Below are positions 1-12,800 of a DNA stretch of 64,000 nt, piece by piece (the stretch's first letter is position 1; each line of letters starts with the position of its first letter). This DNA comes from Anseranas semipalmata (taxonomy: Eukaryota; Chordata; Aves; Anseriformes; Anseranatidae), in NCBI GenBank assembly GCA_013399115.1, contig VXAA01006072.1, forward strand, positions 239,770-303,769, written 5' to 3'. A model generated the notes under the pieces. It was not told where the DNA came from, did no database searches, and saw only the letters and a program-made list of their open reading frames with translations. A program made the position numbers and the translations under genes.

Positions 1-3000
1 GTTATTTTTTTCCCTGGTAAATGTTAAGCTAGTAGGGAGTGTAAAACCAAGTCCAAAACCAAGAGGTTGAAACTCAGCACAAACCAGGTGTGTTTGGGAA
101 ATTTTACCATTGCCTTAGCAGGTGCTTCCCTTGACAAGACTTACAGTCCCATTCTGCTTTTAAACAAGGCAAAACCGCCACGTACCAGGGCACAGACACA
201 GCTACTGCTGTGGGAGAACGCTTACAAACATGTACCAGGTGAAAACTGTAACACACAAGAAAGCAAAATTACCACACCGACGAACCAAGCACTGCTCGAT
301 CCCAAGAATCCTGTAGATCTACAGTAGAATTTGTTTTGAAGACGACAGAGTACCATTTCCATGGCTTTCTGACTCTTTCACGAGTTCACAACATAAACTT
401 GCTCATGGGTTGCTGAGAGATATAAAGCACACGCTGCTTAATATTTTTACGATGTGACTGCAGCAATCAGGAGATTGAAATGCCGGAAAGAAGAATGTAG
501 ATAGTGCCAGAAGGACATTATCAAAAGTGCAATTTTGAGTGGTTCTTTACTAAGAAGAACAATGCTCTGAGCTTACTGCAAGGTGAGATACCTGTAGCCA
601 TGATGAAAAAACCCATACAAATTATAAGCCTCTACTATTGCCAAGTAAATTTCCAGGAATCTCAGGGCCCTTTCTGAGTGCCTATCCAAACAGCAGCATA
701 TTATATTTTGTGCTGGAGCTAATGTGCCACAGATACTTTATACTGAACAACCCCGATTCTTGGTGACTATTGCACAGAAATGCTGCACAAATGCAACCAA
801 GCAGCATTCGATATCCTTCTCCAGTGGCTGCAAATGCAGGACAAGCAATACCACTGTATCTGACTACTTCTGCACAGCAAATACTGGCTAGCAAATAAAG
901 AAAATTAATAGCTGGGATATTGCTCTGAGCTGCTTGCAAATCAAAACCTGAAATTCCAGGTATGATTCCATGCAACAAGAAGGAAAACCTGGACCTTTGT
1001 TGGTTTTGAAAAATGTTCTGGTGAGTATATGTGGGTGGATTAGGCCATGAGGTCATATAAAACAGAACGATCCCAAGCTCTGCTAGCAGGAATTGAACAA
1101 TTCACTACTGTAGCAATGGATAACAAAATATGCTTTCCATGGTAGCAGCAAAAAAGAAAGATTTGCAACAGAAAGGCTGGAGAACTGCTGGTTTTTTTGT
1201 TTGTTTTTCTGTTTGTTTTGGTTGAGTTTTGGGGCCTTCTACACAACCAAGAAAGAGACAGTCAAACAGAGAAACAGGTAGTGGCAGAAGCAGTGTCTGT
1301 AGCCCAACACAGCCACATTCCCCTGAATGCTGTGCTTCTTACGAATGAAACCTAAATGGAAAAACAGCAGACCAGTGAATATGCGTGGGTTTGAAGGACC
1401 ACAGCATGAAGGACTGAACTGAAATACTGTTAGAAATATGCAGATGGCTGTCACAGCAAGACTAAGATGACATTCATCTACCTTTTAGACCTTTGTCATT
1501 GGTGCCATGTGCTCACCCAGAGGACCAGCTATGTTCCTAATTCCCCTGCATTTTCAGATCAGGTCCTTTTTGGGCAGGTCAGTTTGAGCCACTGTTATTT
1601 GTTGGTAATGATTTTCAGAAGGGTTCAGTAGCTAGCAGACCATTGTTATGTTATTGTTCCACATTAAATGGTCAATTAAATAATACTAGTAGTGACCACC
1701 ATAGTTTTGACAGCCTGTATTATACTCTAGAGAAGCAGAAGAATGGCATTCAGACCCGGTTTTCCACCACGACCAAGAGAAGGTAAACTCCAGCTGTTGG
1801 TGAGTGGTAGGCCTCTGGTGACCACCTCAGCTCTTAAAGGCGGCGATGGATCTGGCAGCTGGCAGACTGATGTGAGGCCACCCGGGTGTCTCCTGTCCTA
1901 GGAAGTCTCACATTGCCCTGTCAGCTGAGGACTGTGCAAGCTGTGGGTGCAGCTGTGACAAGTGGTAGTATGCCTTCAGTTGCCCACTGAGCATGAGCCT
2001 GCCCTGGCACTTTTCTGGCCAAGATGGACTTGTCTGGAGGTAAAGCAACTGAACGGAGTGAAGACTCCCCACTGAGGCTTTTCATCAGAGCACGCTGGCT
2101 ATTCCTGCATGCTGGCAACCTCAGTTTCTTTCCATTTGCAGAGTGAACACCCATGTTTTTGCCCCAAGTCCCATGCTGCAGAGCGTATGAACTCTTAGAA
2201 CCACTGACAACCAATTCATTATCCGTTCCCATAACATCTTGCCCCTGGACCTATCACAGAATCATTCGACTGAAGGTTAAACAGCCTTATCTGTTCATTA
2301 TCGCGAACGTCTGCTGCCTTGCCCAACAGCAAACTTGCATCCAGCGGTGTCAGATGCACATGTACTGGGGGTGGCATCACAGGACTGGTAACCAGATAGT
2401 GCTAGTCAACTGTAACAGAAGAGTTATCATACACCTCCATATGGTAACGGATATAACAGTGCTCCACAGCTGGGCTTATAAAAAGACAAAGGACTTTTTT
2501 TTTTTTAAATCCAAACCAACCTGCCTGTCCATCACTGGTTCAAAACAACCTCTTTCCTCTAGCATTCTTTCACATCAGAAAAGTCTGTGCTGCTGACATT
2601 TTTAATTTGTGGTGTATGTGACTCACTTTGGATAGTCTATAGGATGGAGGTAAATGCTGAACTCATTAAGGCAATGCAGGTCAGGAGTTATACTGCTAAG
2701 AACATTAGAGCCAGATTTAATGATCAGCTCCACTTTGCAAATTCTGTTGCTCTAACATGGCTAGGTAGCACTATAAGGCCATCACATGGGAAATACTTTG
2801 CTTTTCAATGAAACAAAACATTTATGTTCAAATGCTTCTAGGTGAAGAAAGGGCCCTGTCAGGGTGATGAAGTGCTTAATTAGAAGTACACTCAGACATG
2901 CAAATGGCCTTGGATGCTCTTTTTCTAAGAGAAATATTTTTAAAGCCTTGTCAAAGCTTTAACAAAACAATTCTTGGGAGCTGTTATTAACAAAGCAAGT

Positions 3001-3044
3001 AAAGATAAGGCAGTAAATGTTCATGAGTAAAAGCCTTAACTTAC
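1..3044 (-). other. CAMTA1: CAMTA1 intron 9 (5' part only)
   Basis: This is non-coding sequence immediately downstream, in gene direction, of exon 9. It begins with the donor GTAAGT, read on the minus strand at 3044-3039. I looked for the next coding exon, which should encode the TIG/IPT domain, and found no match. Visible items are a T-rich stretch at about 1190-1221, a 12-base T run at 2495-2506 and an octamer-type motif ATGCAAAT at 2898-2905. Nothing else stands out. The short open frames here look random. Confidence 0.85.
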
Positions 3045-4900
3045 CTCAGGATAAGACCATTCTGGTGAATAATCTGTCACCATGAACAAGCGCCCACTCT
3101 GCTGTAGCAACCCCAAAGTGCCTTGTGCTGCAGCTGCTGAGACCACCTCAGCCACATGCATGTATGCCATCGTGCTGGCTCCATTCTCTGTGCTGCTGAG
3201 TTGCATGTTGGTTTGCTGAGGACTGCAGCAAGGAATGCACATTTCAGCCTGGTTGTAGGTTGTTCTGTTACTGTCTTCAGGCTGAGACAGTCCAGCACTG
3301 TCACCTGACACCAGCTGGTGTCCATAGAGAGCATTGCTCCCACCTTCTACAGATATGAAATCATTAATTAGATCAGAAAACTGGTTGCTGAAGGAGATGT
3401 CAAAGTGGTCCAAGTTAAGCTCCATGTTGGAAGAGTTATTTAAGCTGGGATGGGCCACAGGATAGAGTCCTTGTACCATGTTTCCTTGGAGAATAGGGAG
3501 ATTGTTCCCATTCCTGATACCCCCATTGGTCTCAGGCTGCAAGTAGTGTTCTGTGCTGCAGGCTTGAAGATCCCCTGATTTAAGTAGATTTTCATTCCCT
3601 TCTGCCTGCTGAGAGGTCTCCATGGGAACTTCAGCTTCTGCAGTCATAGCCTGGAAGTTTGCTTGGAACTGCATGAGCTGGAGAGAAGAGGTGGACTCTA
3701 TTCTGGTTTCCACTGTGCCGTTGCAGTTGGAAGTGGTTTGGGATGAGGACTCTGTTTTCACACTGGGGATTCCTAATGTGCTCACAAACGAACCACTTGT
3801 GTCGTTCAAATTGTTGTGGGTGTTTTGCTCAAGGGGAAGAGGTTTGCTGGCATCCTGCAGAAAGAAGCTGGGGGAAGGGGTCTGATGAACATGAGGGCTC
3901 TGGACTGTCTGATTGAAGCTGGAAGAATAGTCCTTGTTGGAGTCAATGGCACTGAAGTCCATCTGCTCCAAGGTGGTACTTGGGCTCAGACCTCCTCCAG
4001 ATGGAAGCAAACCTGAACCAGTGGTGAGGGTGAGAGTGTTAGATGCGGAAGTGGAGGAAAATGCTTCTTTGGACATCTGTTGTTCAAAAGATGTGTCCTC
4101 AGTTTTAATTTCTTTTGTGAGGGTTGTATTGAAGTTGAAGCTACGTTCCGTTGTGGGTGACTGCCTTATGTTGGTACTGATGCTGTCACCTTTCATACCT
4201 CCCCCACCATAAGTCTGCCCTTGCTTAGGATTATTAAGAAAACAGTCTGGGTCAAAATTCATGGTGGTTTCTGGAATTTTTCTATTTCCATCTAAAGTTG
4301 TGGAGAGCACAAGTTCCTCGGAGACAGTGCTGGGTAACATCGACAAGCTCTCTGAACTGCCTGTTGTTGGAAAAGCAAATTTGTGTCCGTCTGAACTCAC
4401 GGCAAGTACCAGCCCTTGTGCAGCTGCATCTGAGGACAGAAGGTGTTGATTTGGGCCGGAGGTGGGTGACATGGTATACACAGCTTCACTGGTGACTTCT
4501 GACATAAATACTGTGGCACTTTGTGACAGGCTTCCCATAACTGATGCTACGGCCATACTGGACACACCAGTGACTGCTGGGCTATCCGCCATATCTGGGT
4601 CGCTATTTAATCCACTGCTGATGGACACAGGAGAATTCTGGGTCGTGTCAGGGACTTCCACCTGGTTGGTGGAAGAAACCTCAGTACTATTTTGATGGAG
4701 CAACACTGGTTTCGCCACTTTGCCATTCCTCTTCTCTCGGCTGGAGGCCTTGCCATGACTGTGCTCATTCTTGCCTTCAGAGACATCGTTATTTTGTACC
4801 TCTGAATGAGCGCTGTACCCACCTGTCCTTGGTTCGACCTTTGGTGATATGATGCGATGTTTGGCACTGTTACACTTGTGATGCACACTGCTTCCTGCCC
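3045..4900 (-). CDS. CAMTA1: CAMTA1 exon 9, large activation-region exon
   Basis: This 1856-bp internal exon gives 618 complete codons after two bases that finish a split glycine codon. The protein is recognisably the central part of CAMTA1: it starts AGSSVHHKCNSAKHRIISPK and ends in SPEWSYPE. CAMTA proteins are nuclear transcription activators with CG-1, TIG, ankyrin and IQ (calmodulin) domains; this exon supplies the long, mostly disordered stretch between CG-1 and TIG. Visible are a basic patch REKRNGKVAK near exon residues 54-63, two SUMO-consensus sites (IKTE near 264, VKTE near 380) and an acidic-aromatic segment LDHFDISFSNQFSDLINDF near 496-514 that resembles an activation domain. The acceptor (minus strand TTGTTTTCTGGCACAG) and donor (GAG|GTAAGT) are canonical. 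An in-frame ATG just upstream lies in the intron and is not a start. The frame is intact. Confidence 0.97.
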
Positions 4901-7182
4901 CTGTGCCAGAAAACAACGTTTGTCATTCAGTAAGTACAAAATTAAAAAGATGCTAGGTGTGTATCTTATGGCTGTAGCAAAGGAAAGCCATGCCTAGGTG
5001 TGTGTCTGAGAGAGAGAGAGAGAGCACACACACTAGAGAGGAAGAGAAGTAAAATTAATTTCTTGCCAGTGCCAGACTTACAGCACCCTTTCCATCTAAT
5101 GCACGGATGCATTGTATGCAATGACAGCAACCTCAGAACATGCCCATGTGCACGCTTCCCCTCACCACACAGAGCACCTACCCCCTCACCTCCTCCCTGC
5201 CCTGATCAGATAACATATAAGGAGGAGAGGAATCGGCATCTTTGACAAGTTTCAGACCATTTAAACGTGCCTGATCTCAGTGCAAAGTCTGCAAAGCAAG
5301 GACTACTGCTATCAGCTGTGGCAGAAGAAACCCTGTTTCATTTGCATCACGGACGAGACCTCTACCCCCTGTGACAAAGCTGGTCCACTCTTCACACTGG
5401 CCGATGTCAGATGGTTTGACAACCGTTCATGTGGGTTGGACGCTGACTGGTAATCTGGAGGTGACAGATGCCATATTGTGCTCCTGTCCCTGACATCACC
5501 CTACTGCCTAGATTGCAACCCTTGTTCTCTTGTCATCATTGTGTCTATTACAGATGCCAATCAAATTATTAAAGAAAAAGTACGTTAGCCAGCACAAAGA
5601 ATGCTTTCCCTCCCATAAGGATGGTGATGTGTTTCTCTTGTTTTGCGTTGTTTGTACATTGACAGATAAACATTTGGTACTTTGAGAGGTTGCACACAGA
5701 GAGCACGATTAGTGTCAGAGAGGCTGAAGAATGCTTAAGCAAAGGTCACCAGAAGACAACTCTCCGTGGAGTTCAGCCCGTGCCTTTACTGGTCCGGCAG
5801 AAGATGAACATCACCTGAGTTTCTAGGAGATTGGAAATCAGGTAGGCAAAGTAAACAATTCTCTCTGCACAGGCATCTTAACCACAAACTCTGGTGCAGG
5901 GACTGCATTTGTTGTTTAAAGAGGAGGCCAGGAATTTTTTATGCATGTTTCTTTAATTGATTCATTTTCCCTAGAATGAGGTAAGAACATTAATTATTGT
6001 ACTATATAATGACTAATGGGGAAAAGAAACCTCCTCCTTGTAGCTAATGACTACAATTATAAATGCCATCTTCGGGGTAACACAAAGTGTCTGCATAGCC
6101 GCTGTAATTTGCCAAATCTTTTGTTCCTTGCCCTTGCAGGGGAACTTCTCTTTTATGTGCTCAAGATTTGAATCAGGTCACTTAAAGTAGTTCAGGACAG
6201 TGCTTTTGAGACTAAATGCAGTATTAAATCTCTCTATTCTCCTAGGTATAGAGATGAACAGGAACAAGGGAGAGGCTTTCACACTGCAGTCTTTGTGTAT
6301 GACTGTAAGGAATTGGGAATCTATGTGTCAGTGTGCCAGCTGTTACAAAACAAAGTCATACTGTTATGTTAAAAACCATGCAGCAGACTTAGCACAAGAC
6401 AAAACATCAAAGGGAAGCATAAAAGGATAGATGTTCAGATCTGCAAGCCTGGATCAAATGCTGAGCCTTAAGGCTTGAATTTTAATCCAAACCCAGGTAT
6501 TTCAGAGGTCATCGTTCTTACTTAAAATCTCGATTGTATAACACAACTGCCCAAAAAAGAAGAAAAAAATAAACCCTTTGAAGCACAGACAGCTTTCCTT
6601 TATAAATTTATCTAAAGACCGATTAACATATGATATATATTACTTGACCAAAGTAATAGGAAGGGGTGGCTATAAAGTAGATGAGATGGAAAAATGACTC
6701 ATTCAGCTTCCCACTTGGTGTATAAAGCTCTAATACTAAGGATGCTGTTTCTTTCTGTTCTCATCTCAGTCAAAACAAAACCATCTTCTTTAACAGGAAA
6801 AACATCTTCTGTGTCTTCAGGGTAACTAAATAAAACCTGTCTTATTCCAGTGATACCTTGTAATTAGCCACCTGAGCCTATTTTCTCCAGCAAAGTGGGC
6901 TGCAGGACAAGGATTTTTCAGAGGGTGAGGTTGACAGAACATCAAATTGTGAGGCTTCGGTAACAAAAGTTGAGTATGTAAAAGAGAATATACCTTTCTG
7001 AACAGGTCACATACGGAGGGCATTTATTAGAACTTGCACATTACAAAGTGTTTGCATTTTTTACAGAAATTCCAGTTGCATCAGTACTTCATGGTTCAGT
7101 ATTTTTAGCGTTTTAGTACTACAAACCCTACTCCAAATCTGGATTAAGCTGCAAGCATTTTGTTCACTCCCAGTGTACTCAC
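4901..7182 (-). other. CAMTA1: CAMTA1 intron 8
   Basis: A 2282-bp intron bounded by GTGAGT (7182-7177) and the AG at 4902-4901, minus strand. It contains the compound microsatellite listed separately. It also holds an AT-rich stretch at about 5935-6060 with TAATTA-like homeodomain cores, and an octamer-type ATTTGCAT at 5340-5347. No other gene or RNA was recognised. Confidence 0.93.
4996..5033. repeat. Compound GT/GA/CA microsatellite
   Basis: A short GT run is followed by an uninterrupted GA run at 5008-5024 and then CACACACAC at 5025-5033. This is an ordinary intronic compound dinucleotide repeat. Confidence 0.9.
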
Positions 7183-7323
7183 CCAAGGTACCAGTGCAAA
7201 GACAGTTGTGTGTCCGAGGCTGTGGTTTGGTCTGGTGACTATCGAGGATCTGCTGCACGAGCTGTTCCACTGAGAACCCTGAACTGCTGTTTCCATTGCT
7301 GCATGTCCACTTAATGCCATGAA
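7183..7323 (-). CDS. CAMTA1: CAMTA1 exon 8
   Basis: This 141-bp exon encodes the segment that follows the CG-1 domain. Two bases (TT) complete a Phe codon begun in exon 7. Then come 46 codons starting HGIKWTCSNGNSSSGFSVEQ and ending HNCLCTGTL, then one G that starts the glycine codon shared with exon 9. The sequence fits the vertebrate CAMTA1 region between CG-1 and the HHKCNSAKHR motif. The acceptor is CTCTTCACAG|TT and the donor is GG|GTGAGT, both on the minus strand. Both ends are phase 1, so the exon is symmetric. It contains a short helix-prone SVEQLVQQIL segment and two closely spaced cysteines (NCLC). The identification is secure because three independent junctions join in one frame. 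Confidence 0.96.
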
Positions 7324-9226
7324 CTGTGAAGAGAACAGTAAAACTTCTCATCAGAAACTTCAAAAACATGCCAGAAAACATCAAAAGTCATCCCAAAAGA
7401 ACAGCAGAAAGCTATGTCTGCTGTTTTTTCTCAGACCTGAAGGAGACCTATGAAAAGCAACAGCAATGGTTATTGTTTTACTATTCTCTACTCCCTGCTA
7501 TCCTTAGGCTTCCAAATGCAGTTCCTGGATTAGGACCATACAGAGAAAAAAAAGAACTCAGTAGAAAACCTTTTGCTATTTCAGTTTGCTGTTAATGGTG
7601 GCACTTCAACTAAACTGAAAAATGCGAAGGCCTGAATAGTGCACGTAGACTTCATTAAAAAACATGAAAGCAACAAAGTACTTGTGTTTCACTGAAGTAA
7701 AACAGTACTTTCCAAGGAACACTTTGGAATCTTTTTTGTCTCACACAAAAACAAAATTAGTTTTATAATAAAATCAGCAGCCAAAAATATGCCAATATAA
7801 TAGCAACTACAAATCTTTTTCCAGGTCTTCATTGCCAGCTCCTGACTGGCTGCAGTGAAGACTGACACCTTTTTTGGGAGTCACTGAGATACTGGTTGAG
7901 TTCCTCCCCATACCTGGTAGCAACATTATTTCCATGATGTTCCCTTGCCTGGCAGTTCAGGCCTGAAGAGCTTCTTTTAAGTGTCTTTATCATACTCTAG
8001 CAAAGCAGGTCCCTTGCACATTGTATTCTAAAATCCTTAACCAGAAAATACCAAATCAAAGTTAAAAGTCCCACTGACTTCAGCTATGTAGGATTAAGCT
8101 CTAAATTCACAGATCCCTGCATGGTGAAGGTCCTTGAAGTGAAGTCATGAAATGCTGGCAACAGCACACCAGACTGATAATCACTATACAGCCAGAAATA
8201 TCTGTAGGCTCTCAGTCAACAAGCTGTAAGTTGCTTCATGCAAGAAAGTCAGAAACAAATTAGGGCACATTCAGGACAGCTATTGGCCATTGCCAAAGAG
8301 TAAGGATGTCGTGTGAATGCCCTACTCTCCCCTTTGACAATTACTTAGTATGTCATAAGCAGCCAGTGGAAAACGGTTCTTGGATCTGCTCTGTCAATCA
8401 GTTTTATTGCTTTTTTTAATCACCTGTTGCTGCATTGTCTCATCACCCACTGATCTTCCTTTATCTGGCAGCATCTCATCTTTATCTAGTTTTATCTTAC
8501 AGAATTTGTATTTTTATTGGCCAAGTCGAATAACTTGCAGAAATATCGTAAATAAAGTTTACTAGTATTTTTTCTCATATCACTATATAAGTGTTGCAGT
8601 TTGTTTAGTAATGAGTCCCTCTATACTTGCTTGACAACCACATTTATCGTTACTGTACCCAACAGATTTTGCTTTGTAGTATGTTCACAATTTTGAATTC
8701 CCTCTTAATGTTCAGTATCTGTTATTATGTGTAAGTTTTAGTTTATACGTGCTTCCCGCTTCAGTTCCTTCACTCACATTCATTTTATTATTCTAGGTAC
8801 ATTATTCTGTCACATGTGATGTTATGCTTAATAAGAAATGTTCAAATAGCAGTTTTGCAAAAAATACATTGAAAGCGAGATTAAAATGCACTAAAGTATT
8901 TGGAATTTTTTCTGCTATATAAAGTTACTGAACTGTAATTACTACTGAGAAACTTTGTACTAAGTTATTTCTGGTTACTTCAGAAATGTTTTCCTGTAGA
9001 AGTGAGCTCAGATACATGTTACCACGTGCAGAAAGTCTATTCTAAAGCAATATGTCGGAGTTTGCTCCCTACAATCCAGTGATGAGCACTGTATTATAGG
9101 CGACAAGTCTGGTAAGTGAATCACATCTCATGGTTTGTGTATTCATGATGGTTCTCGTTAAGCCTGAATCAAGCTGTGAGCCCGAAGCTAAGAAGTGACA
9201 GACAGTTTTATAGCTGGATACATAGA

Positions 9227-9827
9227 TGTGGTGGTTTTACCCTGCTGGGCAGCTGAACTCCACCACAGCTGCTCTCTCACTCCCCCTCCTCAGAGAAGAG
9301 GAGGAGAAGGAAGTATGATGTAAAGAAAACAAGGTCTCTCACGGGTCGAGATAAAGGTAATTTAATTAAAGGGAAGAAAAAAAAAAAAAAAGGAAAGAAC
9401 AAGCGAAGGCCGCGCGGAAGCACAGAGGGGAAAGAAAAAAAAATTATTCTCTACTTCCCCATCAACGAGTGGTGTTCGGCCACGTCCTGGGAAGCAGGGC
9501 CTTAATACGCGTAGTGGTTGTTCAGGAGGACAGACGTCTTCACAACGAGAGCCCCCCCCTCCTTCCTTTTTTCAGCTTTTATTGCTGAGTGTGCCATCAC
9601 ATGGTATGGAATATCCCTTTGGTTGCTTTAGGTCAGCTGCCCTGGCCATGTCCCCTCCCCACTTCTTGCCCACCCCCACCTACTGGCTTTGGGGGGTCTG
9701 GAGAGAGTCCTGGTGCTGTGCCAGCACTGCTCGGCAGTAGCCAAAACACTGGTGTGATACCAGCACTGTTCTAGCTACAAGGGCTGCTGCAGGGAAAGTT
9801 AACTCTATCCCAGCCAGACCCAGTACA
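9227..9827 (-). mobile_element. Solo ERVL-type LTR (avian endogenous retrovirus)
   Basis: This 601-bp element is a solo long terminal repeat with no internal retroviral region beside it. On the minus strand it begins TGTACTGGGTCTGGCTGGGA and ends AAACCACCACA, so it has the TG...CA ends of a retroviral LTR. The start and the internal GGGATATTCCATACCATGTG block are characteristic of a widespread avian ERVL LTR family. A polyadenylation signal AATAAA lies at 9583-9578 on the minus strand, which sets the orientation. The flanking pentamers ATAGA (9222-9226) and ATATA (9828-9832) match at four of five positions and fit an ageing 5-bp target duplication. A 15-base A run (9377-9391) and C runs are internal. 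It lies in the same sense as CAMTA1. The family name is from memory; the LTR call itself is strong. Confidence 0.88.
9377..9391. repeat. Poly-A run inside the LTR
   Basis: Fifteen consecutive A on the plus strand, internal to the LTR. The length is likely variable between individuals or assemblies. Confidence 0.9.
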
Positions 9828-12800
9828 ATATAGTACCACTTACATTATTTTCAGGTCCTTCCAGTATAACAAAGTTCCATCATGGATCTGTTGCAAGAAG
9901 CAGGCAGAAACCAAAGCTTTTGGTCCTCCTGAACATGTCTGTAGCATTCACAGATCAGGTCTCCAAACACTGAGTTTTTCTTGGGAACACCCTATCCTCT
10001 ACTTTGTCTTTTTCATGGTCTTTATACTGTCACACCCAGAAGCTACAGCTATCTTGGGGATGCATTTCTTACTGATTGTCCTGGCTGCATGTTGTAGTCT
10101 TTGGCAGTTTGAGGTGGCAATGTAGTTTCAAGTTCATGAAATCCACACAGAGCTGGTGCTGCTCAGGAAAGGTCCTTCTCTAGCCTTGCTCTGGCTGGTC
10201 CAAAAGGGCTCCAGCTCCAGCGTCTGTCCATGTGGTACGACTTTATTAGTGCTTATGTCCCCTATATATTGTGAAGGTTATATGCTGTGAAGGTTATAAA
10301 ATAAAAAAACAGCGAAGGGTGACAGACTGCAGAAGAATGTCTGGAGGCTTAATGCAAATTATCCACTATCTTAGCAAATCCAATATGCAGATTTTCTCCC
10401 TCCCCCTTTTAAAGAAAAACTCCTATGAATAGGTGTGTTGTTAGTAATGAATATCAACTACTATCAAGACAGCTTTTAACATGTCATGCTTGGCTTCCTA
10501 ACACATAAATGAATCACACCAAGAAAGGAGATCTCTATAGGGGAGAAAGCACATTATGAAAAGAAGATTAACAAAAAGCACACATGTACACACTCCTCCT
10601 GTTTCTTAGTGGCTCAAAAAGGGAAACCACTGTAGAAGTATGCTTAATTAAATATAGTCATAATGTAAGGACACAAAGGAAAAAAAAGATTAAGGATTAA
10701 AATAAATTCTGGGAAGTATTTTAATTCTAATTTCTGTTCAGATTCCTTCTATATTTCCTTATAATTTAAATGAAAGCTGTGAACCACTCCAACACTTTCC
10801 TTTCCAAACAGTGCTACCATGAATTGGTCTAAAAGCTGCTGCATTATAACAGCAAAATATTCCTTGCCATGCACCCTCTGCACAGTGCCTGTAGAATGGA
10901 GGCAGTGGAACCCGGGAAAGTTAATGGTATTTCACTGGGTATTTAAAGAAGAGAAGCGAGGCTGGAGAAGGGTCCACAATTCAGATTGCTAATGCTGCTC
11001 CTAGCAGAACTGCCTCCAACCTTGCTTTGTGAGAACAGGCTCACACCTTCCTTCACTTTCCTCCCTTGTGAAGAAAAGAGAATCAAAATGACCTTCCCGT
11101 ATTGACCCAGTGGCTCCCCATTCATTAACACTGTCAGGACCTTCTTGGCCATCATTAGCAAAGGAATGAAAAAGTGATCTAGATTACCAGCAAGAAGGCA
11201 GCTCAAAAGCCAAAGAAAACTTAAACATAGAAAAATACGATTGTCCAGGTTTCTTACGGTATTGTGGCTACTTCTGCCTTCTTCCACTGCTGTTGGTGCT
11301 CGGTCCTCCCCAGTTACCAGGTCTACAGTCCTTCAGCCTTGCATGCATCTTCCTCCTCCCCATCACCTCAAGCCTATCTTACTATCTCACCTTCACTCTA
11401 GATCAAACACCTACTCCTTCTTGTCCTAATGGTTAAAACCCTGACCATTTCTCTCTCTGTGGCTTCCTCCACCCTAAGCAAAATGTGTCTCTCAAATACC
11501 TTCTTACATTTTGGTCTGATCATTTCACCCTTTCTGAATGCTCTAGATGTTCCTCTTTGCCACTTCATCCATTTTACACTTTCTGTTTCTACGCCAAAGC
11601 TCTTGCTCTTTTGTATCCCATACATGTAGCACACAAGTTACAGATAGATATACACTATACAATGTCATTCCCTATACCTCAGATGCTGCTCCTTTGCCCC
11701 TTTTTGACAGGTAAGGGCCCATCTTCTGTTTTTTGAATAACAATGATGGTGTTGCCTGCCTGAAACTGGTAAGCTAAATAAACTGACAAAGCTGGAACAC
11801 TGGAAATAATGAAGGTCAGGTTTCTATTTGATATATCCTGGATGGTCCACTGCAAACCCTTGCGTAAGAATCCTGCTCCCATCCGATATGGAACACTTTA
11901 CAAAGTCCTCCGACTGCTGACCGTAAGGCAAGTAGGAAAACTTCGTCCTGCTTCCCTGCTGGTGGAATGGAAGCCTGTTTTGCTTCCCAAATCCCGTGCC
12001 ACAAACTGTTGACACTAGGAGGCCGTTTCCATGGAGATGGTCACTTGGAAATGGCAACCTTGTCCGTTTGATTTTCACAACATTTGTGTTGACAGAAATA
12101 AATGCCTTGCTCGGATTTCTCAGCTCAGCTGGAGGAGATTTTCATTAGATTTATCCTTTCATATCAAGACACCCACATACAATTCAGTTTTGATTTTCCA
12201 GCCGTCCACTTCTACTCCGTATTGCTTACAAACATTTCCTGAGCCTCACTGCTGGGAACACAGGTGGGGAAGATGACCTTGCACATTTGCCATTTCTTTA
12301 TGTCACTTTGAATTTTAATGTCTTTGTAAGGACTTGTACAGAACTTTCACTCTTAGCCGTTCTTTAAAGAGAAGTCTTTCTTCCAAAACGAAACCTTTCC
12401 TTGAACATTTGCTCAGATCCAACCGCAACCTGATATTTAATAGCAAATGGGAAGCACCCGTGGTTCAATTACCCTTAGAGAGGATCAGTGGGATGTCACT
12501 CTTCTGAAGCTCAAAAAGAGACTTCTGCAACTTTTATTTACAGCTAATGGCATTTTTATGTGCAGCCACCTGAAGTTCAAGACTGTTCGCACATGAAACA
12601 ACAGTGCTGAAGCAAACTCCCTTAAACTGTTCTCCTAAGCTATCTATAAGACACTCACCTGTAATAAGAAGTAGATCACACTAAAAGTTCTTGCCTTTGA
12701 CAATGTTAATCAGGACAAAGATGCTATCACTGGGCCATTCCCTTCTGCAAAACTCAAAATTTCTGATCTGATTTGCCAAATGGCCCCGTTATTGAGTTCT

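Noticed and set aside
3622..4695. Chain of plus-strand open frames across exon 9
   Set aside because: They are antisense shadows of the long minus-strand coding frame, with no recognisable proteins.
4901..4916. In-frame ATG just upstream of exon 9 that would start a 626-codon open frame
   Set aside because: It lies upstream of the splice acceptor AG (4902-4901), in intron. The frame is entered from exon 8 by splicing.
5340..5347. Octamer-type ATTTGCAT motifs here and at several other places
   Set aside because: The number seen is only slightly above chance for an 8-mer in 64 kb on both strands.
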